From: Falsiroseomonas sp050563535 | Lineage (GTDB): Bacteria > Pseudomonadota > Alphaproteobacteria > Acetobacterales > Acetobacteraceae | NCBI RefSeq assembly: GCF_050563535.1 | Contig: NZ_JBNXUO010000016.1 | Coordinates: 50,589-114,588 of the forward strand | Length of the DNA stretch: 64,000 bases | Direction: 5' to 3' | Shown: one piece after another, positions 9,175-17,411 of the stretch | Layout: every line of letters starts with the position of its first letter | Position numbering within the stretch: the first letter of the stretch is position 1 | Position numbers and translations under genes: made by a program | The notes under the pieces: model-generated | Seen by the model: only the letters and a program-made list of their open reading frames with translations | The model's database searches: none | What the model was told of the DNA's origin: nothing

Positions 9175-9367
9175 GGCGTCGTCCTCCCCTCGTCGCGCGG
9201 CTGGTCATGGCCCGCAGCCGCGCCGGCAGCAGCGCGACCAGCGCCGCGCGCGCAGCCTCGTCCATGGCGAGCCAGGCGCCGATCTCCTCGCCGCTGCGGC
9301 CGCAGCCGATGCACCAGCCCGTCACAGGGTCCAGCACGCAGGTCCCGATGCAGGGGCTCGGCGTCAT
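9164..9367 (-). CDS. DUF1289 family small cysteine protein
   Basis: 67 residues. Four cysteines in two pairs (CIGTC near residue 6 and CIGCGRS near residue 19) define DUF1289, a small family often described as putative Fe-S or metal-binding proteins. The rest is a short helical tail ending in Arg-rich residues. The ATG at 9367 overlaps the flavoprotein stop as ATGA, and its 3' end overlaps the methyltransferase start by 11 bp. This squeezed position suggests a dedicated accessory role in the amine pathway, for instance redox or metal delivery; that is inference only. Confidence 0.8.
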   Translation of the reverse strand: MTPSPCIGTCVLDPVTGWCIGCGRSGEEIGAWLAMDEAARAALVALLPARLRAMTSRATRGGRRHAR

Positions 9368-11781
9368 GCGCGCAGCCGCAGGCCGTCCGGGTCGTGCAGC
9401 GCCCGCGCGGTGACCACGGCGCGGCAGTTCTCGCCCAGGATGTCGATGGCGAAGACCTCGCCGTCCCGCGCCAGCGCGGCGGGCAGGTAGCCCACCGCCA
9501 GGCTCCGTCCCACCCAGTGGCCGTAGCCGCCGGAGGTGACGTGGCCCACCGGCCGGCCGTCCTTCAGCACCACCTCGTAGCCCACCACGTCGGCATGCGG
9601 CGCATCGACCGCGAAGGTGACGAAGCGGCGCGCGGGCCCCTTCTCGCGCTCGGCCAGCGCCGCGGCGCGGCCGGTGAAGTCCGCCTCCTTCGCGAAGTCC
9701 ACGAAGGCGTCGAGCCCCGTCTCGCCCGGCGTGTAGTCGGGGCGGAAGTCCCGGTTGAAGCTGCCGTAGTTCTTCTCGAGCCGCAGCGAGGAGATGGCGC
9801 GGCCGCCGTACAGCGCCATGCCGAATTCCTCGCCGGCCGCGACCAGGTCCTCGAACAGCTGCAGCTGGTAGTCCGGCGTCACCCAGATCTCGTAGCCCAG
9901 CTCCCCGGTGAAGCCCGCGCGCTGGACCAGCGCGGGGGACATGCCGACCGCCATCTCCTTCACCGCGAAGAAGCGGAAGGCGTCGTTCGACACGTCCGCG
10001 GACGCGACCTTCGCCAGCACGTCGCGCGACCGCGGGCCGGACAGCGCGAAGCCGGTCAGGGTGGAGCAGGCGCTGCGGACGAAGACGTCCTCCGGCGGGC
10101 GCTGGCGCCAGAACCAGCGCATGTGGAAGGCCTCCGCGAAGCCCGACCCGACGATCAGGTAGCGGTCCTCGGCGATGCAGGCGATCGAGAGGTCGCCCAT
10201 GATGCGCCCCGCCTCGTTCAGCATCGGCGCGATCGCCATGCGGCCGGGACGCGGGATGCGGCAGGCGAAGACGCGGTCCAGCCAGCGCCGGGCGCCGCGG
10301 CCGGTCACCTCGTATTTCGCGTAGTTCGAGGTCTCGTACAGCCCGACATTCGTCCGCACCGCGTGGCATTCCGCGCGCACATGCGGGAAGGCGTTGGACC
10401 GGCGATAGGTCGGCTCCTCCACCGGCTCGACGCCGGGCGGGGCGAACCACAGCGCGTTCTCCAGCCCGAAATTCGCGCCGAACACCGCGCCGCGTTCCCG
10501 CAGCCGGTCGTAGACGGGCGTGCGGCGGAAGGGGCGGGCCGCCGGCATCTCCTCGTTCGGGTAGGCGAGCCGGAAGCGGCGGCGGTAGTTCTCCTCGGTC
10601 TTGATGCGCGTGTAGCGCGGCGTCGCGAAGGCGCCGAAACGGGCGGCATCCATCGCCAGCACGTCCTGCCCGGGGTCGCCCCGGTCCATCCAGCGCGACA
10701 GCACCAGCCCGATGCCGCCGCCCTGGCTGAAGCCGGCCATCACGCCGCAGGCCAGCCAGTAGTTCGGCAGCCCCTTCACCGGCCCGACCAGCGGGTTGCC
10801 GTCGGGCGCGAAGGTGAAGGGCCCGTTGATGACCTTCCGCAGCCCGACCTTCGCCAGCGCCGGGAAGTGCCGGAACCCCCGCTCCAGCTCCGGCGAGATG
10901 CGTTCCAGGTCGTTGGGCAGGAGCTGGCTGTGGAAGTCGTCCGGCGTGCCGTCCACCGCCCAGGGCACGCTCGCCTGCTCGTAGGTGCCGAGCAGCACGC
11001 CCTGCCCTTCCTGGCGCAGGTAGATCTCGCCGGTGAAGTCGCTGGTGTTGATGATCTCCCGCTCGCGCCCAGCCAGTTCGGGCACGGGGTCGGTGACGAT
11101 GTAGTGGTGCTCGAAGGCGAGCAGCGGGACCGTCAGCCCCACCATCCGGCCCACTTCCCGCGCCCAGAGCCCGCCGGCATTCACCACGTGCTCGGCATGG
11201 ATGGTGCCCTTCGGCGTCGCCACGTCCCAGGTGCCGTCCGCGCGCTGGGTCAGCGCGGTCACCTTGGTGTGGCGCTGCACCTCCGCGCCCATCGCGCGGG
11301 CGGCGGCGACATAGGCCTGGGTGACCAGCCAGGGGTCCACATGGCCGCCATCCTCGCGCCACAGCGCGCCCTTGAAGAATTCCTCCGCGATCAGCGGGTT
11401 GTTCTTCTTCGCCTCGGAGACCGGGATCAGCTCGGTCTGCATGCCGAGGTAGCGCGCCCGGCTGTGGATCAGCTTCAGGAAGTCCATCTGGCCGTCGCTG
11501 GCCGCCAGGTAGAAGCCGCCATTGTGGTGGATGCCGCAGGACTGGCCGGTCGCCGCCTCCAGCTCCCGGTACAGGTCGAAGGTGTATTTCTGCAGGCGGG
11601 AGACGTTGGCATCGGAGTTCAGCGTGGTCACGCCCCCCGCCGCATGCCAGGTGGAGCCCGAGGTCAGCTCGTCCTTGTCGAGCAGCAGCAGGTCCGTCCA
11701 GCCGATCTTCGCCAGGTGGTACAGGACGGAGCAGCCGACGACGCCCCCCCCGATGATGACGGCGCGCGCGTGGGTCTTCAT
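9364..11781 (-). CDS. FAD-dependent dimethylglycine/sarcosine dehydrogenase family protein with GcvT domain
   Basis: 805 residues, matching two-domain dimethylglycine and sarcosine dehydrogenases. The N-terminal half has the FAD dinucleotide fold (GGGVVGCSVLYHLA, residues 11-24) and STWHAAGG, whose His46 is the position covalently bound to flavin in the family. The C-terminal half, from about residue 430, is the aminomethyltransferase (GcvT-like) domain that takes the formaldehyde unit to tetrahydrofolate (YETSNYAKYEVTGRGARRWL, then GFTGELGYEIWV). It would oxidatively demethylate dimethylglycine, sarcosine or a related N-methyl amine. It is the first gene of the minus-strand cluster and is followed by the DUF1289 and methyltransferase genes with 4-bp overlaps. 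The exact substrate cannot be told from sequence. Confidence 0.85.
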   Translation of the reverse strand: MKTHARAVIIGGGVVGCSVLYHLAKIGWTDLLLLDKDELTSGSTWHAAGGVTTLNSDANVSRLQKYTFDLYRELEAATGQSCGIHHNGGFYLAASDGQMDFLKLIHSRARYLGMQTELIPVSEAKKNNPLIAEEFFKGALWREDGGHVDPWLVTQAYVAAARAMGAEVQRHTKVTALTQRADGTWDVATPKGTIHAEHVVNAGGLWAREVGRMVGLTVPLLAFEHHYIVTDPVPELAGREREIINTSDFTGEIYLRQEGQGVLLGTYEQASVPWAVDGTPDDFHSQLLPNDLERISPELERGFRHFPALAKVGLRKVINGPFTFAPDGNPLVGPVKGLPNYWLACGVMAGFSQGGGIGLVLSRWMDRGDPGQDVLAMDAARFGAFATPRYTRIKTEENYRRRFRLAYPNEEMPAARPFRRTPVYDRLRERGAVFGANFGLENALWFAPPGVEPVEEPTYRRSNAFPHVRAECHAVRTNVGLYETSNYAKYEVTGRGARRWLDRVFACRIPRPGRMAIAPMLNEAGRIMGDLSIACIAEDRYLIVGSGFAEAFHMRWFWRQRPPEDVFVRSACSTLTGFALSGPRSRDVLAKVASADVSNDAFRFFAVKEMAVGMSPALVQRAGFTGELGYEIWVTPDYQLQLFEDLVAAGEEFGMALYGGRAISSLRLEKNYGSFNRDFRPDYTPGETGLDAFVDFAKEADFTGRAAALAEREKGPARRFVTFAVDAPHADVVGYEVVLKDGRPVGHVTSGGYGHWVGRSLAVGYLPAALARDGEVFAIDILGENCRAVVTARALHDPDGLRLRA

Positions 11782-12141
11782 GCGGATTCCCGTGACTTGG
11801 CGGGGGGCGGCACGGCACGCCGGGCGGCGGCCTGCGGCAGGGAACGGGCAGGGCCCGCGGGAAGGGCTGCGCCGGGGGCGGGGTGCCGCGGCGTGGCGTG
11901 CCGTGCCCGGCCCCGGCCGGGACGGCCGCTCGGTGCCGTCCAGCCGGGGCGCGAGCCGGGAAAGGGGCCGGCGTCACGCTCCATCACTTCGCCCATCAGT
12001 TTGCAGGGTCCCACCCTGTCGCGCGGCGCGGGCCCTGTCCATGGTGGGGGGCCGCACAGGGGCGCCGCCCCCGCCCCGCTGCGTTGACGGAACGGGCCGG
12101 ATTTCTCCATCCTGGGTTGCGAATCGAAGATCAGGGGCGGC
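11782..12141. other. 360-bp divergent intergenic region
   Basis: Lies between the divergently transcribed flavoprotein gene and the TpsB-type gene and should hold both promoters. It is extremely GC-rich. Near the right end there is a TTGACG at 12084-12089 with no convincing -10 partner. I see no convincing riboswitch, tRNA or protein-coding frame in it. Confidence 0.5.
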
Positions 12142-13905
12142 GTGGCGCAAGGGGTGCAGGGGCGGCTTGGCGGGTGGTGGCGCGCCCTGGCCGCGTCCGG
12201 CGTGCTGGCCCTGTTTCCCCATCCGCTGCGCAGCCAGCCCCTGCCGCCGCAGCCAGGGCTGGTCGGGCGCATCGCCCCGGCGGAGCCGCCTGCCCTCGCC
12301 CCCGCGCTGCGCCCGCCGGAGCCCCTGCCCCTCACCGGCCCCGGCGAGGGGCGGATGGTCGCGCTGGGTGCGGTGGAGGTCGCGGGCAGCACCGCCCTGC
12401 CCGCCGCGGCGCTGCGCGCGTTGGTCGCGCCGCTGGCCGGCGCCACCGTCCCGCTGTCCCGGATCGAGCAGGCGCGCCTGGCCGTGCTGCACGCGCACCG
12501 GCAGGCCGGCTTCCCCTATGTCGCGGTCGCCGCCGCGCTGGTGCCGCAGCCCGATGCCCCGCCCGCCCTGCTGCTGCGCGTGACGGAGGCGGCGATCGCC
12601 GCCATCGTCATCGAAGGCGAGCCCGTCGGCCCGGCCGAGGCGCAGGCGCGCCGGTTCCTGGCCCCGCTGGTCGGGCTGCGCCCGATCCCGAATGCCGCGT
12701 TGGAACGCGCGCTGCTGCTCGCCTCCGACATCCCCGGCATCGCCGCACAGGGCGTGCTGCGGCCGGTGGCGGGGGAGCCGGGGGCCTTGCAGCTGTCCGT
12801 CCGGCTGACGCGCCGGCCCGTGACCGGCTACCTCCAGCTCGACAACCGCGGCCATGCCGCGACGGGCGCGTGGCAGGCGCTCGGCCTCGTGCAGTTCAAC
12901 GCCTTCACCGCGGCCGCCGAGCGGACCGAGATCGCGCTGGTGCAGACCGACGGCAACGGCCAGGGCTTCGTGCAGGCGACGGAGGAGCTGTTCCTCGGCG
13001 CCTCCGGCCTTCGGCTGCGGGCCTGGGCGGGCGCGGGCCGCGCCGCGCCGGGTTCGCCGCTCTCCGCCCTCGGCTATGCGGGGGAGACGCGGGTGGCGGG
13101 CCTTGCGCTGGTCCATCCGCTGATCCGCAGCCGCCCGCTGAACCTGACCCTCACCGCCGGGATCGATGCCTTCGAGAGCGCGGTGGAGGCGCGCGGCGGG
13201 CCCGGCCTGCCGCGCCTGCGGCAGAGCCGGGACGCGGTGCGCGCGCTGCGGATCGGGGCGGAGGCGGCGGTGCTGGATGGCTGGGCCGGCCTCGCCCCCG
13301 CCGCGGCGACCACCACCTTCGCGCTGCGGCTGCATCGCGGCATCGAGGCCTTCGGCGCGAGCGACGGGGCGGCGGGCACCACCGCGCGGCTAGGCAGCGA
13401 CTTCGGCTTCGCACGTCTGACCGCGGAGGCGACCCGGCTGCAGCCCATCGCGGCGACCGCCGATGGCTGGCTGCTGGCCGCGCAGGCGGTGCTGGCGGGG
13501 CAATGGAGTGCCGACATCCTGCCGCCGGCGGAGAAGTTCTACCTCGGCGGAAACCGGCTCGGCCGCGGCTTCCATGCGGGGCAGGTCGCCGGCGACGGCG
13601 CGCTGGCGGCGTCGGCCGAGTTGCAGCTGGGCCGGCAGTTCGACCTGGCGATCGGCGCCGCGCCGGCGCTGCGGCTCGGCACCCAGTTCTACCTGTTCCG
13701 CGACGAGGGGCGCGCGGAGGACAATGGGCCGGGCGGCGCGGTGCGCCGGCTTGCCTCCTTCGGCGGCGGGCTGCGGCTGCAGGTCGAGGAGCGGGTGCAG
13801 ATCGACATGGAGGCGGTGCGCCGCATCACCCGCACGCCGGACGGGGCGGGCGTGGCGCGGCTGGAGGAGGATACGGTCTACGCCCGCCTGCTGCTGCGCT
13901 TCTGA
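12142..13905 (+). CDS. ShlB/FhaC/HecB-family outer-membrane transporter (TpsB, two-partner secretion)
   Basis: 587 residues, the usual length for TpsB proteins. The order is a signal-like N-terminus, a Pro-rich linker, a POTRA-2-like domain (about residues 70-150, with LRVTEAAIAAIVIEGEP), a second POTRA (GLRPIPNAALERALLLASDI) and a C-terminal 16-strand-type beta barrel ending in a terminal Phe (LLLRF). The conserved VRGF loop motif of this family appears here as LGRGF (residues 473-477). The start is a GTG at 12142. No TpsA exoprotein (filamentous-haemagglutinin-like) is adjacent, so its cargo is elsewhere or it is an orphan. The gamma-glutamyltransferase gene follows after 92 bp. Confidence 0.8.
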   Translation: MAQGVQGRLGGWWRALAASGVLALFPHPLRSQPLPPQPGLVGRIAPAEPPALAPALRPPEPLPLTGPGEGRMVALGAVEVAGSTALPAAALRALVAPLAGATVPLSRIEQARLAVLHAHRQAGFPYVAVAAALVPQPDAPPALLLRVTEAAIAAIVIEGEPVGPAEAQARRFLAPLVGLRPIPNAALERALLLASDIPGIAAQGVLRPVAGEPGALQLSVRLTRRPVTGYLQLDNRGHAATGAWQALGLVQFNAFTAAAERTEIALVQTDGNGQGFVQATEELFLGASGLRLRAWAGAGRAAPGSPLSALGYAGETRVAGLALVHPLIRSRPLNLTLTAGIDAFESAVEARGGPGLPRLRQSRDAVRALRIGAEAAVLDGWAGLAPAAATTTFALRLHRGIEAFGASDGAAGTTARLGSDFGFARLTAEATRLQPIAATADGWLLAAQAVLAGQWSADILPPAEKFYLGGNRLGRGFHAGQVAGDGALAASAELQLGRQFDLAIGAAPALRLGTQFYLFRDEGRAEDNGPGGAVRRLASFGGGLRLQVEERVQIDMEAVRRITRTPDGAGVARLEEDTVYARLLLRF

Positions 13906-13997
13906 ACCCCCCGCCTGCGCGGCCCGGGCCCCGGGGGGGCGCATCTCGGCGCGGTCTGGTGCATCATCCCCGCGGCAGAAGAAGAAGGCCCGTCCGC

Positions 13998-15578
13998 ATG
14001 TCCCCCAGCTACACGCCGCCCCCCTTCACCACGCAGCACTGGCAGGTCGCGAAGCCTGCCGCGCGGGGCCGGCGGGGCATGGTGGCAAGCCAGTCCCGCG
14101 CCGCGGCGGAGGCGGGGGTCGCCATCCTGGAGGCCGGCGGCAACGCGGCCGACGCCGCGGTCGGCATGGCCTTCGCGCTGGCGGCGATGGAGCCGTGGAA
14201 TTCCGGCCTCGGCGGCATCGGCTTCGCGCAGGTCGCGGCGCCGGGCAGGCCCGCGCAGACCGTCGATTTCGGCCCCGTCTCGCCCGGCGCGCTGGATGCT
14301 GCCGCCTTCCCGATGACCGGGCGGATGAAGCAGGACCTGTTCTCCTGGCCCGAGGTCGAGGGCGACCGCAACATCCACGGCCCGCTGAGCTTCGTCATCC
14401 CCTCCGCCGTCGCCGGCTATGCCGCGCTGCACGAGGCGCATGGCCGGCTGCCGGTGGCCGAGGTGCTGGCCCCCGCCGTCGCGCTGGCGCGGCGCGGGCT
14501 CGCGCAGGACTGGTACACCACGTTGAAGGTCGCGAATGCCGCGGCGACGCTGCGGCTCTACCCCGAATCGGCGCGCATCTACCTGCCCGGCGGCCTGCCG
14601 CCGGTCGCGCCCTACCAGGGCACGCCGGGCTTCCTGCGCCTCGGCGCCCTGTCCGACACGCTGGAGAGGCTGGCCCGCGCCGGGCTGCGCGACTTCTACG
14701 AGGGCGAGGTCGCGGGGGCGATCGCCGCCGATGTGCGGGAGATGGGGGGCGTGCTCTCCGCCGCCGACCTCGCGGGGTGCCGCGCGCGGCTGCTGCCCGC
14801 CGTCTCCGTGCCCTGGCGCGGGCGCGTGCTGCACCTGTCGAACGGGCTGACCGCGACGCCCACCTTCCGCCGCGTCGCGGAGATGATGGAGGGCGCCGAC
14901 TGGTCGGGCGACGCGCCGGGCACCGCCTGGCACCTGGCCTTCGCGCGCGCCATGCAGGCGGCCTATGCCGAACGCCTCGCCGGCCTCGGCGACGCCGAGC
15001 CGAAGGCGGCGGAATCCTGCACCACCCACCTGACCGTCTGCGACGCGGACGGGATGATGGTGGCGATGACGACCACGCTGCTGTCGAGCATGGGCAGCCG
15101 CGTCGTGCTGCCGCGGTCGGGCGTGCTGATGAACAACGGCGTCATGTGGTTCGACCCGCGGCCGGGCACGCCGAACGCGATCGGGCCGGGGAAGCGGCCG
15201 CTGACCAACATGTCGCCGGTGATCGCGACCGATGCGCGCGGCGTCCCGGCGATGGCGCTCGGCGCCTCCGGCGGGCGGCGCATCCTGGCGGCGGTGTTCC
15301 AGATGCTGGCGCTGACCGCGGGCTTCGGGATGGACCCGGAAGTGGCGGCGCATTTCCCCCGCATCGATGTCAGCGGGCCGGAGGGCGTGACCGCCGACCG
15401 CCGCCTGCCGCAGCCGACGCTCGATGCGCTCGCCGCCCTCGGCGGGGTCGAGGTGGTGGAACACGCGGTGCTGCCGGTGAACTTCGCCTGCCCGAACCTC
15501 ATCGCCATCGACGCCGACGGCGCGCGCTGCGGCGTCACCGACGTGATGTCGCCCTGGTCGGCGGCGCTGGCGCAGTGA
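13998..15578 (+). CDS. Gamma-glutamyltransferase family protein
   Basis: 526 residues. The Ntn-hydrolase Thr nucleophile is seen at Thr342 in ESCTTHLTV, where the proenzyme would self-cleave into large and small subunits. The N-terminal GGNAADAAVGMAFAL and the C-terminal LTNMSPVIATD and ALGASGGRRIL are conserved. It would hydrolyse or transfer gamma-glutamyl groups from glutathione or related amides. The ATG at 13998 gives no signal peptide, as in the YwrD-type cytoplasmic branch. The last codons overlap the GTG start of the following GPP34 gene (GTGA), so the two are likely co-translated. Confidence 0.88.
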   Translation: MSPSYTPPPFTTQHWQVAKPAARGRRGMVASQSRAAAEAGVAILEAGGNAADAAVGMAFALAAMEPWNSGLGGIGFAQVAAPGRPAQTVDFGPVSPGALDAAAFPMTGRMKQDLFSWPEVEGDRNIHGPLSFVIPSAVAGYAALHEAHGRLPVAEVLAPAVALARRGLAQDWYTTLKVANAAATLRLYPESARIYLPGGLPPVAPYQGTPGFLRLGALSDTLERLARAGLRDFYEGEVAGAIAADVREMGGVLSAADLAGCRARLLPAVSVPWRGRVLHLSNGLTATPTFRRVAEMMEGADWSGDAPGTAWHLAFARAMQAAYAERLAGLGDAEPKAAESCTTHLTVCDADGMMVAMTTTLLSSMGSRVVLPRSGVLMNNGVMWFDPRPGTPNAIGPGKRPLTNMSPVIATDARGVPAMALGASGGRRILAAVFQMLALTAGFGMDPEVAAHFPRIDVSGPEGVTADRRLPQPTLDALAALGGVEVVEHAVLPVNFACPNLIAIDADGARCGVTDVMSPWSAALAQ

Positions 15579-16225
15579 CGGCGGCGCCCTCGCTCGCCGA
15601 GGAGATCGTCCTCCTCTCGCTCGACGACGAGACCGGGCGGCCGGTCGGGCGCGGCGGCATGGCGCCGGACCTGGCGCTGGCCGGCGCGCTGCTGATGGAC
15701 CTGGCGCTGGCCGGGCGCATCGACACCGACCGGGACCGGGTGGTGGTGGCCGGCACCGACCCCACCGGCGATGGCGCGGCGGATTCCGTGCTCGCCCTCA
15801 TCGCGGCGCCGGGCGCGCCGGGCGATGCGCGGGGGCTGATCCACCTCCTCGCGCGGGACGCGCCGCGTCTGCGGGACGCGCTGCTGGACCGCCTGGTGGC
15901 GCGCGGGGTGCTGGCGCGCGTCGAGGGGCGGGTGCTCTGGGTCTTCGCCGACCGGCGCCACCCGAAGGCGGAGGGCCGCGCCGAGGCCGCCGATGCCCGC
16001 GCGCGGCTGCGGGCGATGCTGCTGGAGGAGGACCTGCCCGAGCCGCGCGACGCGCTGCTGCTGGGCCTGGCGCGGGCGGCGGGGCTGCTGCCGCTGATCT
16101 TCGCGGCGGAGGAACTGCGGCGCGTGCAGGACTGGCTGGACCTCGTGACGCGGATCGAGAGCCTGAACCGCTCGCTCGGCGCCGCGGTGGCGGATGTGCG
16201 GGCGGCGCGGATCGGCGGGGGCTGA
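15575..16225 (+). CDS. GPP34 (Golgi phosphoprotein 3) family protein, paralogue 1
   Basis: 216 residues starting with a GTG that overlaps the gamma-glutamyltransferase stop. The conserved pattern EEIVLLSLDDETGRPV, LALAGALLMDLALAGRI and the late DALLLGLARAAGLL identify GPP34, the fold of eukaryotic GOLPH3, which binds phosphatidylinositol-4-phosphate. Bacterial members are mostly uncharacterised. No membrane segment is seen. A close paralogue lies 1.2 kb downstream. The function is unknown; a role at the membrane surface is inferred only from the eukaryotic relative. Confidence 0.8.
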   Translation: MTAAPSLAEEIVLLSLDDETGRPVGRGGMAPDLALAGALLMDLALAGRIDTDRDRVVVAGTDPTGDGAADSVLALIAAPGAPGDARGLIHLLARDAPRLRDALLDRLVARGVLARVEGRVLWVFADRRHPKAEGRAEAADARARLRAMLLEEDLPEPRDALLLGLARAAGLLPLIFAAEELRRVQDWLDLVTRIESLNRSLGAAVADVRAARIGGG

Positions 16226-16290
16226 AGGCCGCGGACGGCGGCACGCGGGTTGCACAGGACAGGTGCAGCGGGGCTGATCCGCACGCAGGG

Positions 16291-16309
16291 CCGGGGCACG
16301 GTGCCCCGG
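16291..16309 (+). terminator. Inverted repeat after GPP34 gene 1
   Basis: CCGGGGCAC, one central G, then GTGCCCCGG: a perfect 9+1+9 inverted repeat that can fold as a 7-bp GC stem with loop ACGGT. It lies 66 bp after the GPP34 stop and 45 bp before the Bug receptor. There is no U-tract, so it is a possible Rho-aided terminator or an operator. Confidence 0.35.
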
Positions 16310-16354
16310 AAACGTGCAGACGGCACCCCGTCGTGACCTCCGGGAGTGCAACAG

Positions 16355-17332
16355 ATGCTGAACCGCCGCCACCTCCTCGGCCTCGCCGCAGCGGGCCTTG
16401 CCGCCCCCTCCCTCGCCCGCGCCCAGGCCGCCTGGCCGAACCGGTCGATCCGTCTGATCGCGCAGTTCCCGCCGGGCGGGCTGGTGGACACCGTATCGCG
16501 CCTCATGGCGCCGATGCTGGCGCAGGCGCTCGGCCAGGGTGTGGTGGTGGAGAACCGGCCCGGCGCTGGCGGGCTGATCGGCACCGATGTCGTCGCCAAG
16601 GCACCGGCGGATGGGTACACGCTGCTGGTCAGCCACGCCTCGGTTCATGTCTACGCCACGGCGACGCGGCCGACCCTGCCCTTCGACCCGATCGCCGACT
16701 TCACGCACATGGTCCACCTGGTCGAGGCGGCGAACGTGCTGCTGGTGCGCAGCAACTCGCCCTTCCAGACGCTCGACCAGTATGTGACGGCGGCGCGCAC
16801 GCGCCCGGTGCGGTTCGGCTCCTCCGGCATCGGCTCGGCGCCGCACCTGCTGGGCGCGATGCTGTCGGCCGAGGCGGCGGCACCGAATCTCGACCACATC
16901 CCTTATGCCGGCAGCGCGCCGGCCATGCAGGACCTGCTGGCGAACAACATCGAATCCATGGTGGACCCCATCACCACCAACGTGCAGCAGATCCGCGACG
17001 GCAGCCTGCGCGCGCTTGCCGTCTCCTCGCCGCAGCGCCTGCCGGCCTTCCCCGACATCCCGACCTTCGCGGAGCTCGGCTACGCGAAGCTGACCTCCTC
17101 GCAATGGCTCGGCCTCTCGGCACCGAAGAACCTGCCGGCGCCGATCGCGGAGCGGCTGACGGCGATCGTGCCGCCGATGCTTCAGCGGCCGGAGCTGATG
17201 GCCCGCTTCTCCGACCTGCAGACCCTGCCGCGCAGCCCGGCGCCGACGGGGAGCGATTTCGTGGCGCTGATGCGCGAGGAGATCCGCGCCTGGACCACGG
17301 TGGCCCGCCAGTTCAACATCGTGGTGAGCTGA
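16355..17332 (+). CDS. Tripartite tricarboxylate transporter substrate-binding protein (Bug family), copy 1
   Basis: 325 residues. The N-terminus MLNRRHLLGLAAAGLAAP is a Tat/Sec-like signal ending in LARAQA. The Bug fold is marked by WPNRSIRLIAQFPPGGLVD, VVENRPGAGGLIGTD, and a late DIPTFAELGY. Such receptors bind organic acids and usually serve TctAB permeases. I chose the ATG at 16355 because GGGAG lies 8 bp upstream; a GTG at 16346 is in frame but has no better site. No TctA or TctB gene is near, so it is an orphan receptor sitting between two GPP34 paralogues. Confidence 0.88.
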   Translation: MLNRRHLLGLAAAGLAAPSLARAQAAWPNRSIRLIAQFPPGGLVDTVSRLMAPMLAQALGQGVVVENRPGAGGLIGTDVVAKAPADGYTLLVSHASVHVYATATRPTLPFDPIADFTHMVHLVEAANVLLVRSNSPFQTLDQYVTAARTRPVRFGSSGIGSAPHLLGAMLSAEAAAPNLDHIPYAGSAPAMQDLLANNIESMVDPITTNVQQIRDGSLRALAVSSPQRLPAFPDIPTFAELGYAKLTSSQWLGLSAPKNLPAPIAERLTAIVPPMLQRPELMARFSDLQTLPRSPAPTGSDFVALMREEIRAWTTVARQFNIVVS

Positions 17333-17411
17333 GGCGCCGCGGCCGGTTGCGGGGCGGCCTCGCGCCCGCCCCAATTCCCTGGCAGCTTCCCCGCCGGACT
17401 GGGGGGACCGC

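Noticed and set aside
8086..12087. A 1333-codon plus-strand open frame
   Set aside because: Antisense to four well-defined genes. High GC keeps stop codons rare in such frames, and its translation is Arg/His/Gly-rich without family character.
11782..12141. A glycine- or betaine-sensing riboswitch before the flavoprotein gene
   Set aside because: No glycine-aptamer core or other known riboswitch motif could be made out on either strand.
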